Assembly (NCBI GenBank): GCA_030835345.1
Contig: JAURPH010000002.1
Span: 1-59,136 of the forward strand
Reading direction: 5' to 3'
From: Thermodesulfobacteriota bacterium
Lineage (GTDB): Bacteria; Desulfobacterota_D; UBA1144
Length of the DNA stretch: 59,136 nt
Part shown: positions 36,328 through 43,993 of the stretch, piece by piece
Numbering within the stretch: position 1 is the stretch's first letter
Layout of the letters: the number at the start of each line of letters is the position of its first letter
Program-made: the position numbers and the translations under genes
The notes under the pieces: generated by a model
What the model saw: the letters and a program-made list of their open reading frames with translations, nothing else
Databases searched by the model: none
What the model was told of the DNA's origin: nothing

Positions 36328-37192
36328 TTTTTACTAGACCTAGTGTAATCCAATTTTCTAAATAATAAACTTTATCAAGAGATATATTAAATTTATCTAA
36401 AATCTTCTTTAAACTCCTAAAATCTTTAAAAAGCATTCCAGATAAAATGAAATAGCAACCATTCCTTGAGTTGTTTAGGATAAACTCTAAATGTTCTTTT
36501 ATATAATCAATTGAAATGTTAACGATAACCAAATCATTTTTTCTATTGATTATAGGCTTATTGCTTTGAATAAAAATGCTACTACCATTTAGATGTTTAT
36601 TTAATTTTTTATTGCTATATCCCTGATTAAGTGCTTCATTGTCATTATCTATTCCTAACGAACAACAACTAAATACTAACTGAGCAAAAAGTGATAAAAT
36701 TCCACTGCCTGATCCAATGTCAACCATAGATTCAACATAAAATTCTTCATTCCTTAATTTATTCATAATTCTTAGACATGACAGTGTAGTTTCATGATGG
36801 CCCGTTCCAAAGGCTAAGGATGGATTTATAATTATGAATTTTTTAGATGTACAGTTTGACCATGGCATTATAATTTTAAAATCATTGGAAACATCAATAT
36901 CTTGTAAAAATAACTTCCAATTATCTTTTTCAGTCAAATTGAAATTTTTTATTGGGTGTTTAACAAGTCTATCTACAACTTCATTTATTTCGTAATTATT
37001 ATCAAAACCTAACTTTGTTATTAATTTAAAAAAATTCTCAAACTCTTCAATTGTATTCGCAATAAATGATATTTTATAAGATTCTTCGTCTTCAAATTGA
37101 GTAATTAAAAAGGGAGATACCTCAGTTAACAAATCTACTACTTCTTCACTTATTGGTTTAGATGAATTATATTCAATTACCTTCATTAACAT
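36320..37192 (-). CDS. prmA: Ribosomal protein L11 methyltransferase-like (PrmA)
   Basis: 290 residues. The signature AFGTGHHETTLSCLRIM and the SAM-binding loop DIGSGSGILSLFA match PrmA, which trimethylates ribosomal protein uL11. The N-terminal ~115 residues form the divergent substrate-binding domain. The post-motif II region VIVNISIDYIKEHL resembles the NxxI-type block. ATG 37192 and an in-frame ATG at 37186 are both possible. It overlaps bamD upstream by 20 bases and mtnA downstream by 8, so all three are cotranscribed. Confidence 0.88.
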   Translation of the reverse strand: MLMKVIEYNSSKPISEEVVDLLTEVSPFLITQFEDEESYKISFIANTIEEFENFFKLITKLGFDNNYEINEVVDRLVKHPIKNFNLTEKDNWKLFLQDIDVSNDFKIIMPWSNCTSKKFIIINPSLAFGTGHHETTLSCLRIMNKLRNEEFYVESMVDIGSGSGILSLFAQLVFSCCSLGIDNDNEALNQGYSNKKLNKHLNGSSIFIQSNKPIINRKNDLVIVNISIDYIKEHLEFILNNSRNGCYFILSGMLFKDFRSLKKILDKFNISLDKVYYLENWITLGLVKNV

Positions 37193-37964
37193 CCAAGATA
37201 GACTTTAGGCTCTTAATATAATCTTCTTCGCTTGGGAAAGAAGAGGCAAAGTTGTTTAAGAGCAAAATTTTGTCAGCTTTTGAATCAATCATAAATAATG
37301 AATATAGCTTTATATATTGAGCCTCCGCACTTAACTCTATCAAATCTTGAATTAATTCAGAGGATTCAATAATCCTCTTATAAGCGGATTCGAAAGAATA
37401 CTTACCTAAGTTTTTATCCATGTAAAAATTCGCAATATAAATAGTCCTTTTTAGTAGTAAAATCCTAGCATCTTCATAAATACTTTTAATCTCATTAATA
37501 TATTTTGATTCAATCAAACTTGTATCTGAATTATTATAAATCTTTATTATTTCAATTGTAGGCCCTATATCTTTATCCTCTGATGACATTAGTTCCTTAT
37601 AGGATTTTATTATTTTATATTTTGCATAATTAATTTTTGGGTGGTTCTGTTGCTCATCAATAAAAAGCTTATAATTGTCTATCGCATCAGCAAATTTTTT
37701 AGTTTTAAATGAAATATCACCCTGAATCAGACTAACCTCTCTAGTATACACTGAGTATGGATACCTAATTTGCAATGTAAGAATATAATCTTTCAAAACT
37801 GTAAACCTTGGTCCACCAAAAATATAAAGTGTCTTCTTTCGTGCCAGTTCCGCTTGAATTGTGTCGTACAATTCTTTATCAGATCCACTTAGAATTTTTG
37901 ATGTATTGGAGCATGAAACTGCTAGAAATCCAAATAGAAATATTAATAAAATTCTTTTAAACAT
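37173..37964 (-). CDS. bamD: Outer membrane assembly lipoprotein BamD-like
   Basis: 263 residues from ATG 37964. A lipoprotein signal MFKRILLIFLFGFLAVSC places the lipid-modified Cys at residue 18. The mature part is TPR-like: RFTVLKDYILTLQIRYPYS and KTKKFADAIDNYKLFIDEQQ match the first BamD repeats (xYPxSxY and F.Y...HP patterns). It should act in the BAM complex inserting outer membrane beta-barrels, direct evidence of a diderm cell. A longer upstream frame lies inside obgE and is not used. The partner bamA is not in the window. Confidence 0.85.
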   Translation of the reverse strand: MFKRILLIFLFGFLAVSCSNTSKILSGSDKELYDTIQAELARKKTLYIFGGPRFTVLKDYILTLQIRYPYSVYTREVSLIQGDISFKTKKFADAIDNYKLFIDEQQNHPKINYAKYKIIKSYKELMSSEDKDIGPTIEIIKIYNNSDTSLIESKYINEIKSIYEDARILLLKRTIYIANFYMDKNLGKYSFESAYKRIIESSELIQDLIELSAEAQYIKLYSLFMIDSKADKILLLNNFASSFPSEEDYIKSLKSILDVNEGN

Positions 37965-37967
37965 AAA

Positions 37968-37976
37968 TGCTATAAT
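37968..37976 (+). promoter_or_regulatory. Extended -10 element (TGCTATAAT) upstream of obgE
   Basis: A perfect TGnTATAAT at 37968-37976 just upstream of the bamD start codon on the other strand. Start expected near 37983, giving a leader of about 23 bases before obgE at 38006. No -35 is evident at 17-18 bases. Confidence 0.45.
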
Positions 37977-38005
37977 ATTTGCGCTGGGGTTAAAGTCAAG
38001 ACAAT

Positions 38006-38986
38006 ATGAGTGACTATATAGATGAAATAAGAATAAAAGTCTCATCAGGTAATGGTGGAGATGGTGCAACATCATTCAGAAGAGAGAAATTTGTCCAATA
38101 TGGTGGGCCAGATGGCGGAAATGGTGGCAGTGGAGGGAATATTTATTTTCTTGGAAATAATAACCTATCATCATTTAAAGACATATCTCAAAAAAGGTAT
38201 TTTAAAGCCAGAAAAGGTGGTAATGGTAAGGGCTCAAAGAAAAACGGTAAAAATGGTGAAGATATAACCATAGAGGTGCCACTTGGTACTGAAATCATTA
38301 ATTTGGAAAACAAAGAACTAATTTGTGAAGTGTTGAATCATAATGAAAAGCATTTAATCGCTGAAGGAGGAAAAGGAGGCCTTGGAAATGCCATATTCAA
38401 ATCATCAAGGAATCAAGCGCCAAGAAAATCAACACCTGGTAAAAATGGGATAAGTTTTAATTTATATTTAAATTTGAAATCTCTATCCGACATTGGTCTA
38501 TTGGGATTTCCAAATGTGGGTAAATCATCATTAATTAATATTTTAACGAACTCCAAAGCAGAGATAGGGAATTATGCATTTACCACTTTATCGCCAAACC
38601 TTGGGGTAATTAAAACATTTGAAAAAGACTTTCTTATAGCTGATATTCCTGGGATTATTGAAGGGGCATCAAAAGGAAAAGGGTTAGGTTTAAAATTCTT
38701 GAAGCATATTGAAAGATCAAATAGCTTGATTGAGGTTTTAGATTCATCATGTAGTTCTTTTGATGCATTGATAAATCAACATGATAATTTAATTTCTGAA
38801 ATTAAATCTTACTCATTTGATTTAGAAAAAAAAATAAAATTTCTAATTATTAATAAATACGATTTATGCAAATTTAAAGATGACATTGATGAATCTAAAT
38901 TTGGAGGAATCAATCCAATTTACTTTAGTTGTACTGACTGTACTGAAGAAGAAATCAACTCTTTGATAAAAAATTTAAGCATTTAA
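38006..38986 (+). CDS. obgE: GTPase Obg
   Basis: Ribosome-assembly and stress GTPase. 326 residues. The Gly-rich Obg fold (residues 1 to ~155) has GNGGDGATSFRREKFVQYGG, GGPDGGNGGSGGNIYF and GGKGGLGNAIFKSSRNQAP. The G domain has G1 GFPNVGKSS, G3 ADIPGIIEGASKGKGLG and G4 NKYDL. The optional C-terminal OCT domain is missing, as in many short Obg proteins. The 3' end overlaps convergent trpC by 12 bases. Confidence 0.96.
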   Translation: MSDYIDEIRIKVSSGNGGDGATSFRREKFVQYGGPDGGNGGSGGNIYFLGNNNLSSFKDISQKRYFKARKGGNGKGSKKNGKNGEDITIEVPLGTEIINLENKELICEVLNHNEKHLIAEGGKGGLGNAIFKSSRNQAPRKSTPGKNGISFNLYLNLKSLSDIGLLGFPNVGKSSLINILTNSKAEIGNYAFTTLSPNLGVIKTFEKDFLIADIPGIIEGASKGKGLGLKFLKHIERSNSLIEVLDSSCSSFDALINQHDNLISEIKSYSFDLEKKIKFLIINKYDLCKFKDDIDESKFGGINPIYFSCTDCTEEEINSLIKNLSI

Positions 38987-39754
38987 AAGAACTTTAAGTA
39001 GCCCTACTCTATCCTCTGACTTCATTAAATATTCACCAATAAGAAAATTTGTAACACCTCTTAAAACTATATTATCTAAATCTTCTTTTGATAAAATTCC
39101 ACTTTCACTTACCAAAATTGAACCTTCTGGTATCAATTTAGAAAATTTTACTACATTATTATTATCGACATCAAAAGTGTTAAGATTTCTGTTGTTTACT
39201 CCATAAATCATGAATCCTAGCTCAATTCCTTTTTCAAGATCATCCTCATCATGTACTTCATACAAAATATCCAAACCTTCTTCATTAGCTATAGAAGCTA
39301 AATCTTTCAATTCAGTAAAGCTTAGTGCTTTACCTATCAATAGGATTGCATCAGCCCCATAAAATTTTGATTGATAAACTTGATACTCATCTATAATGAA
39401 ATCTTTTCTAAGAAGAGGTAAGCTAACAACAGATTTAATTGCAGTTAAATAATCTATTTTTCCTTGAAAGAATTTTTCATCTGTTAAAATGGATATAGCA
39501 CTAGCCCCTCCTACTTCATAATCAATTGCAATTTTTAACGGGTGAAAATCATTTAAGATAATACCTTTCGAGGGAGAAGCTTTTTTGATCTCCGCAATAA
39601 TATTAACTTTATTTTTCGATAACGAATCTAAAAAACTGATGGTGGAATAATTTTTCTGAACTATTCCTTCTTTAATCTGATTTATAGGGAAAGAATTTTT
39701 TAATAGTGCAACCTCTTCTTTTTTGTTATCTAAAATTTTTTTTAAAATATCCAT
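38975..39754 (-). CDS. trpC: Indole-3-glycerol phosphate synthase
   Basis: Fourth step of tryptophan synthesis. 259 residues, a beta-alpha barrel. NIIAEIKKASPSKGII holds the catalytic Lys and Ser, EKFFQGKIDYLTAIK the next conserved Lys, PLLRKDFIIDEYQV the second Lys, and YGVNNRNLNTFDVD and LVSESGI the phosphate-binding residues. It is the last gene of a tight run ribBA-ribH-nusB-trpD-trpC; it starts one base before trpD's stop ends. No other trp gene is in the window. Confidence 0.95.
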   Translation of the reverse strand: MDILKKILDNKKEEVALLKNSFPINQIKEGIVQKNYSTISFLDSLSKNKVNIIAEIKKASPSKGIILNDFHPLKIAIDYEVGGASAISILTDEKFFQGKIDYLTAIKSVVSLPLLRKDFIIDEYQVYQSKFYGADAILLIGKALSFTELKDLASIANEEGLDILYEVHDEDDLEKGIELGFMIYGVNNRNLNTFDVDNNNVVKFSKLIPEGSILVSESGILSKEDLDNIVLRGVTNFLIGEYLMKSEDRVGLLKVLLNA

Positions 39755-40759
39755 TTATAAACTCAAATTTTTCTTAAGACTATTGTATACATACCCTGAA
39801 TCTATCTTGTCTTGGATAGTTTTAAAGCAATCAGATAAATTTAAGTTATTATTTGTTAAATACAGACCTGCACCAGAATTAATTATACAAATATCTCTCC
39901 TTTCATCTCTTACTTCACCTTTAATTATCCCTAAAAAAATATTTTTTGATTCTTCAACATCTTTAATAACTAATTTGTCACTATTGCCAAGTGTAAAACC
40001 ATAATCTATTGGATTAAAAACATATTTATTTATTTTATTTTTTTTTAGTTCAATAATATGAGTCTTATCTGAGATGGAAATTTCATCCATTCCGTCAAAG
40101 CTATGGACAACCATCGCAGAATTTAATCCTTGGAGCATTAAGGTTTCAGCTATTGGCTCCAAAAGTTCAGAATCATATACACCTAGCAGTTGATGAGATG
40201 GTCTTAAGGGATTAATTAAGGGACCCAAAACATTAAAGATTGTCCTAGTTGCAATATCTTTTCTAATTTTTGCAACATTTTTCATTGATGAATGAAAGTT
40301 TGGCGCAAATAAAAAAGTTAAATTTTTATTCTCGATATTGTCTAATGCATCTTTACAATCTTTATCAAAGCTAACATTTAAAGCTTCAAATAAATCTGCG
40401 CTTCCAACATTGCTAGAAACAGATCTGTTTCCATGTTTTGCAACTTTAACATCAAGGCTAGAAAGAATTAAAGAAGAGATGGTAGAAACATTAATCGAAG
40501 ATTTTCCATCACCCCCTGTCCCACATAAATCAATATAATTATTATTTCTGGATAAATTTAAATCTAATGAATTTAATAGATAATTTGAAGCATAAAAAAT
40601 TTCTTCTTTACTTGGCTTTTTAATCTTTAGTGCAATCAATATCGCAGCTGAAATACTTTCTGACAAATTCCCTGCCATTAATTCAGAAAAAAAATAATTA
40701 ATTTCCTTTTCACTTAGATCATTATAATTGCATAATTTATCTAAAATTTCTTTTGTCAT
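39755..40759 (-). CDS. trpD: Anthranilate phosphoribosyltransferase
   Basis: Transfers phosphoribose from PRPP to anthranilate. 334 residues. The PRPP site is LCGTGGDGKSSINVSTISS, followed by VAKHGNRSVSSNVGSADLFE and FLFAPNFHSSMKNVAKIRK, RTIFNVLGPLINP; all are family signatures. Its start overlaps nusB's stop by one base (TAATG). Position downstream of nusB and riboflavin genes rather than trpE/G is less common. Confidence 0.95.
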   Translation of the reverse strand: MTKEILDKLCNYNDLSEKEINYFFSELMAGNLSESISAAILIALKIKKPSKEEIFYASNYLLNSLDLNLSRNNNYIDLCGTGGDGKSSINVSTISSLILSSLDVKVAKHGNRSVSSNVGSADLFEALNVSFDKDCKDALDNIENKNLTFLFAPNFHSSMKNVAKIRKDIATRTIFNVLGPLINPLRPSHQLLGVYDSELLEPIAETLMLQGLNSAMVVHSFDGMDEISISDKTHIIELKKNKINKYVFNPIDYGFTLGNSDKLVIKDVEESKNIFLGIIKGEVRDERRDICIINSGAGLYLTNNNLNLSDCFKTIQDKIDSGYVYNSLKKNLSL

Positions 40760-41457
40760 TATTGAAGTTCTCTTTTAGAAATTGTATCAAGAATCCCATT
40801 GATAAAGCTACATGACTCATCTGAGCTATATTTTAATGCTAAAACTATTGCTTCCTTTATGCTGACAGGAACTGGAATACCTTTAGAGAAAAGTATCTCA
40901 TAAACAGCAATTCTCAATATATTTAAATCAATAGCATTTATTCTAGAAAATTTCCAATTTGTTATGCTTTGATCTATTTGATCATCAATTGGCTTAATAT
41001 GTTCAATACATCCATTGATTATCTCTGTAGCTTTATCCTTGATAATATTCTTGGTAACAATTTTTTTTGAATTATCAAAAAGATCTCTAAGCAATTCATA
41101 GAAGTTAGAATCATCAGTTTTTATTTTTTCATTAGCATTATATATTTTGAGAAAATTTTTAAAATTCTTAACATTGTTAGACTTTTCAATTATGTCATTA
41201 TATTTATTGAGATTTACAACTCGTAAAAATACTTTACCGGATTTTAGCAAAGAGCAACCAATAACTATCATAGATTGATTTGAAATTAACATTCTTTTAA
41301 GCATGTAATAATTAGTTACAGGATTAGAATCCCAAAAATTATTTATGTCTAACTTTACATCTTGAATGTTTACCTTTGGCTCTATATCGTCAACTTCTAA
41401 ACTATACATAAATCTCAAAGACAACTCCCTTGCCCTTCTGTTAATCCAATATTTCAT
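40759..41457 (-). CDS. nusB: Transcription antitermination factor NusB, enlarged
   Basis: 232 residues; typical NusB is about 140-160. The N-terminus RRARELSLRFMYSLEVDD and the C-terminal half DDQIDQSITNWKFSRINAID, LNILRIAVYEILFSKG and PVSIKEAIVLALKYSSDES are clear NusB. Between them, about residues 45-135 is an extra ~85-residue segment with YYMLKRMLISNQSMIVIGCS and a Lys/Asn-rich stretch that I cannot match to any domain. NusB binds boxA RNA with S10 and supports rRNA antitermination. Placement beside ribH is the classic ribH-nusB linkage. One-base overlaps link it to ribH and trpD. Confidence 0.85.
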   Translation of the reverse strand: MKYWINRRARELSLRFMYSLEVDDIEPKVNIQDVKLDINNFWDSNPVTNYYMLKRMLISNQSMIVIGCSLLKSGKVFLRVVNLNKYNDIIEKSNNVKNFKNFLKIYNANEKIKTDDSNFYELLRDLFDNSKKIVTKNIIKDKATEIINGCIEHIKPIDDQIDQSITNWKFSRINAIDLNILRIAVYEILFSKGIPVPVSIKEAIVLALKYSSDESCSFINGILDTISKRELQ

Positions 41458-41903
41458 TAAACCTTCTCCATTGAACTTATTAATTGATATAAAGCATTTG
41501 ATGCTTCTATTGCTCTATCTTTCTTACCACCATTTGTCCTTTCTCTTATATCAGTTGGCTTATTAACTGCAACTACTGCTGAAGTTATTGGTTTTTTATA
41601 CTTGATACTCAATTCAACTAACTTTTCACTTATTATCTTTGCAATGTTTTCAAAATGATTAGTCTTACCTCTAACCAAGCATCCTAAAGTAATAATCCCA
41701 TCTACATTTTTCTTTTTTGATAAAACATAATCAACAAAAAAAGGTAGTTCCAATGACCCATCAATATTATGAATAATTATATTTAAAAAATTCTTACCAA
41801 AAAGTTCATTTAACTTTTTAGTTGCAAATTCTATTTGCTTAAGTGATATATTTTTATAGTAGTTGCTTGATACTATATATATATTATATTTTTTCTTTTT
41901 CAT
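41457..41903 (-). CDS. ribH: 6,7-Dimethyl-8-ribityllumazine synthase
   Basis: Penultimate step of riboflavin synthesis. 148 residues. Core blocks: IDGSLELPFFVDYVLSKKKN, IITLGCLVRGKTNHFENIA with the catalytic His in NHFENIA, and the C-terminal ERTNGGKKDRAIEASNAL (in place of the usual RxGxKxGNKG block). It starts directly after ribBA and ends sharing a base with nusB. ribE and ribD are not in the window. Confidence 0.93.
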   Translation of the reverse strand: MKKKKYNIYIVSSNYYKNISLKQIEFATKKLNELFGKNFLNIIIHNIDGSLELPFFVDYVLSKKKNVDGIITLGCLVRGKTNHFENIAKIISEKLVELSIKYKKPITSAVVAVNKPTDIRERTNGGKKDRAIEASNALYQLISSMEKV

Positions 41904-43112
41904 TTACTCGACCAAGCTTAATTTATGTGCAAGTTTTTTCTTTTTAGTTCTAAGGTATCTAAGATTATGCTCACCTGGCTTAATTTCAATTGGCAATGAC
42001 TTTTCAATTTTTATTCCATACCCCTTAATTCCTGCAATCTTTCTTGGATTATTGGTTAAAAGATTTATTTTTGTTACACCTAAATCACGTAAAATTTGGG
42101 CTCCTGTTCCATATTCTCTTAAATCTTCCTTGAACCCCAGTGCCTCATTTGCCTCAACAGTATCCAATCCTTTTTCTTGAAGTGAGTAGGCCTGTATTTT
42201 ATGAGCTATACCAATTCCTCGTCCTTCTTGAGCCAGATACAACAGAACTCCAGAGCCTGCATCTGTAATCATCTCTAGGGCAGCATCAAGTTGGGAGCCA
42301 CAATCACATCTTTGAGAGCCGAACAAGTCTCCTGTCAAACATTCAGAATGAACCCTAACTAAGGTTGGTTTAGATTTACTTACTTTACCTTTGACCAATG
42401 CAATATGAGTTTTCCCATCGATTAAACTGTTGTAAGCGAAACACTTGAAAGTTGCCATGTGTGTCGGAAGTTGGCACTCCCCTACTCTTTCAACTAAAGA
42501 ATCCTTTTTTAATCTATAACTTATCAAGTCAGCAATAGTAGCGATTTTAATTTTATGTTTCTTAGCAAATTTCTCGCAATCTTTCAGCCTAGCCATAGTT
42601 CCATCATCATTCATGATTTCACAAATCACTGCACAAGACTTTAAACCTGCAAGTTTTGAAATATCAACTGAAGCTTCAGTGTGACCTGCACGAACCAAAG
42701 TTCCACCATCTCTTGCAACTAACGGAAACATATGACCAGGTCTATCAAAATCCTCAGGCTTTGAATTAGTATCAGCTACTAATTTTGCAGTAGTAGATCT
42801 GTCCATGGCAGAAATTCCTGTTGTGGTTCCTTTGTTTGCATCTATTGAAACAGTAAATGCAGTTGTATCTAAATTTTCTTTGGGGCTATTTTTAATAGGA
42901 GTTAAATCTAATCTGTCAGCTATTGCGGTATCTAGAGATAAGCAAATTAATCCTCTACCGTATGTTGCCATAAAATTTATTACTTCAGGTGTAGCAAATT
43001 CAGCAGCTACTATCAAATCACCTTCGTTCTCTCTATCAGCATCATCAACTAAGATGACCATTTTTCCTTTTTTTATATCTTTTATTGCATCTTCTATGCT
43101 TGATATTGGCAA
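41904..43112 (-). CDS. ribBA: Bifunctional 3,4-dihydroxy-2-butanone 4-phosphate synthase / GTP cyclohydrolase II
   Basis: Supplies both precursors for lumazine formation. 402 residues. RibB half (1 to ~205): VILVDDADRENEGDLIVAAE, MATYGRGLICLSL, VARDGGTLVRAGHTEASVD. RibA half: HSECLTGDLFGSQRCDCGSQ with the zinc Cys, LYLAQEGRGIGIAHKIQAY, LLTNNPRKIAGIKGYGI. It heads the riboflavin-nusB-trp run. The 135-base upstream region has no FMN riboswitch that I can recognise. Confidence 0.97.
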   Translation of the reverse strand: MPISSIEDAIKDIKKGKMVILVDDADRENEGDLIVAAEFATPEVINFMATYGRGLICLSLDTAIADRLDLTPIKNSPKENLDTTAFTVSIDANKGTTTGISAMDRSTTAKLVADTNSKPEDFDRPGHMFPLVARDGGTLVRAGHTEASVDISKLAGLKSCAVICEIMNDDGTMARLKDCEKFAKKHKIKIATIADLISYRLKKDSLVERVGECQLPTHMATFKCFAYNSLIDGKTHIALVKGKVSKSKPTLVRVHSECLTGDLFGSQRCDCGSQLDAALEMITDAGSGVLLYLAQEGRGIGIAHKIQAYSLQEKGLDTVEANEALGFKEDLREYGTGAQILRDLGVTKINLLTNNPRKIAGIKGYGIKIEKSLPIEIKPGEHNLRYLRTKKKKLAHKLSLVE

Positions 43113-43192
43113 TTTTAACCCCCAAAAATTAAATAATAATAATTATAAATATATACTCAATTAGATATATTCCAAAAGGTATTTCAAATCTA

Positions 43193-43220
43193 TTGACTTT
43201 TTTTTAACTGTATATATTTT
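43193..43220 (+). promoter_or_regulatory. Promoter of the acidic-protein gene
   Basis: TTGACT (43193-43198, five of six), 16-base spacer, TATTTT (43215-43220, four of six). A strong ribosome binding site GGAGG (43237-43241) follows about 17 bases later, giving a short leader. Confidence 0.45.
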
Positions 43221-43248
43221 AAATGTAAATACAATCGGAGGTTTGCAA

Positions 43249-43566
43249 TTGCTTTTGGTAAACACAACTAACAATACAGATAACCATATAAAACTCATAT
43301 TAGGTGGTGGAGAAGAATTTAGAGAGTTTGAAGAAGAGATATTAGATGACCTTGAAGAAGAGATTGATTATGATGATGATATTTGGGAAGAAAATGAAGA
43401 TGAAAACATTGATGAGATTGAAGAAGACTTTAATGAAGACGATGATGACGAAGAAGGGGAATTTGACGATCTAGAAGAAATAGATGATTTTGAAGAATTG
43501 GAAGACATAGATGATATGGATGATTTTGATGAAGATTCTAGTGACGAAGATTTGGAAGAAGATTAA
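43249..43566 (+). CDS. Extremely acidic protein (105 aa), function unknown
   Basis: Not recognised. From TTG 43249, seven bases after GGAGG (43237-43241); an in-frame TTG at 43243 abuts the site and is too close. The first 20 residues (LLLVNTTNNTDNHIKLILGGG) are ordinary, after which more than half of all residues are Asp or Glu, e.g. EEIDYDDDIWEENEDENIDE and FDDLEEIDDFEELEDIDDMD. There is almost no Lys or Arg. A promoter-like element and an excellent ribosome binding site suggest high expression. Possible parallels are RNA polymerase delta-type acidic tails, DNA-mimic proteins, or a cation/Ca binder; none is demonstrated. The gene stands alone between ribBA (divergent) and tRNA-Leu (convergent). 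Confidence 0.7.
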   Translation: MLLVNTTNNTDNHIKLILGGGEEFREFEEEILDDLEEEIDYDDDIWEENEDENIDEIEEDFNEDDDDEEGEFDDLEEIDDFEELEDIDDMDDFDEDSSDEDLEED

Positions 43567-43645
43567 TTATCCCTCTAATACTTAATAAGTTTTATTTTAA
43601 ATGAATTGTGATTTTGTTGGCTTAAGTAAAATCTCTAAACTTGAT

Positions 43646-43729
43646 TGCCCGGAGCCGGACTTGAACCGGCACGATGTTGCCATCGAGGGATTTTAAGTCC
43701 CTTGCGTCTACCAATTTCGCCACCCGGGC
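43646..43729 (-). tRNA. tRNA-Leu (anticodon UAA)
   Basis: Class II tRNA of 84 bases on the minus strand. 5' acceptor GCCCGGG pairs with CCGGGC at the 3' side; discriminator A at 43646. Anticodon stem AGGGA/TCCCT encloses CTTAAAA, anticodon TAA. A long variable arm (GATGGCAACATC) and a GGTTCAAGTCC T arm are present. CCA is not encoded. The remaining spacer up to 43842 shows nothing recognisable. Confidence 0.96.
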
Positions 43730-43842
43730 TAACCAAAATATTTATGAATATTACATGATTAAAGGATTTTAGGAAATAATTTAAGAATAAATTTATTTTT
43801 TTAAATACTGCTAAATTTTGTTAAATCTTATTGTTGAGGTAT

Positions 43843-43980
43843 TTATTGAACAGATACCTTAACATCTAATACTTCATCACTTGAACCAATTGCAACACCT
43901 TTAATTGGTGCTGCCGAAATTGAATCAAATCCAGAACATATTCTTAGATATCTTTCATTGGTAGAACTATTGATATTCAG
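43843..43980 (-). pseudogene. C-terminal remnant of a transglutaminase-like protein gene
   Basis: Minus-strand frame ending in TAA at 43843-43845. The last ~40 codons read NERYLRICSGFDSISAAPIK then GVAIGSSDEVLDVKVSVQ. This matches the conserved C-terminal end of transglutaminase-like (TGc) proteins, which reads roughly Y-IR-A-GRDYxD-xPI-KGV-x-G-xxxL-V-V-V. The rest of the gene is gone: the frame runs upstream into the divergent dehydrogenase start. There is no start codon or ribosome binding site, so it cannot be a functional gene. It explains part of an otherwise empty 260-base spacer. Confidence 0.5.
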
Positions 43981-43993
43981 ATATATTAGAGTT

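Noticed and set aside
43113-43192. Possible FMN riboswitch upstream of ribBA
   Set aside because: The region is too short and AT-rich and lacks the conserved FMN aptamer segments.
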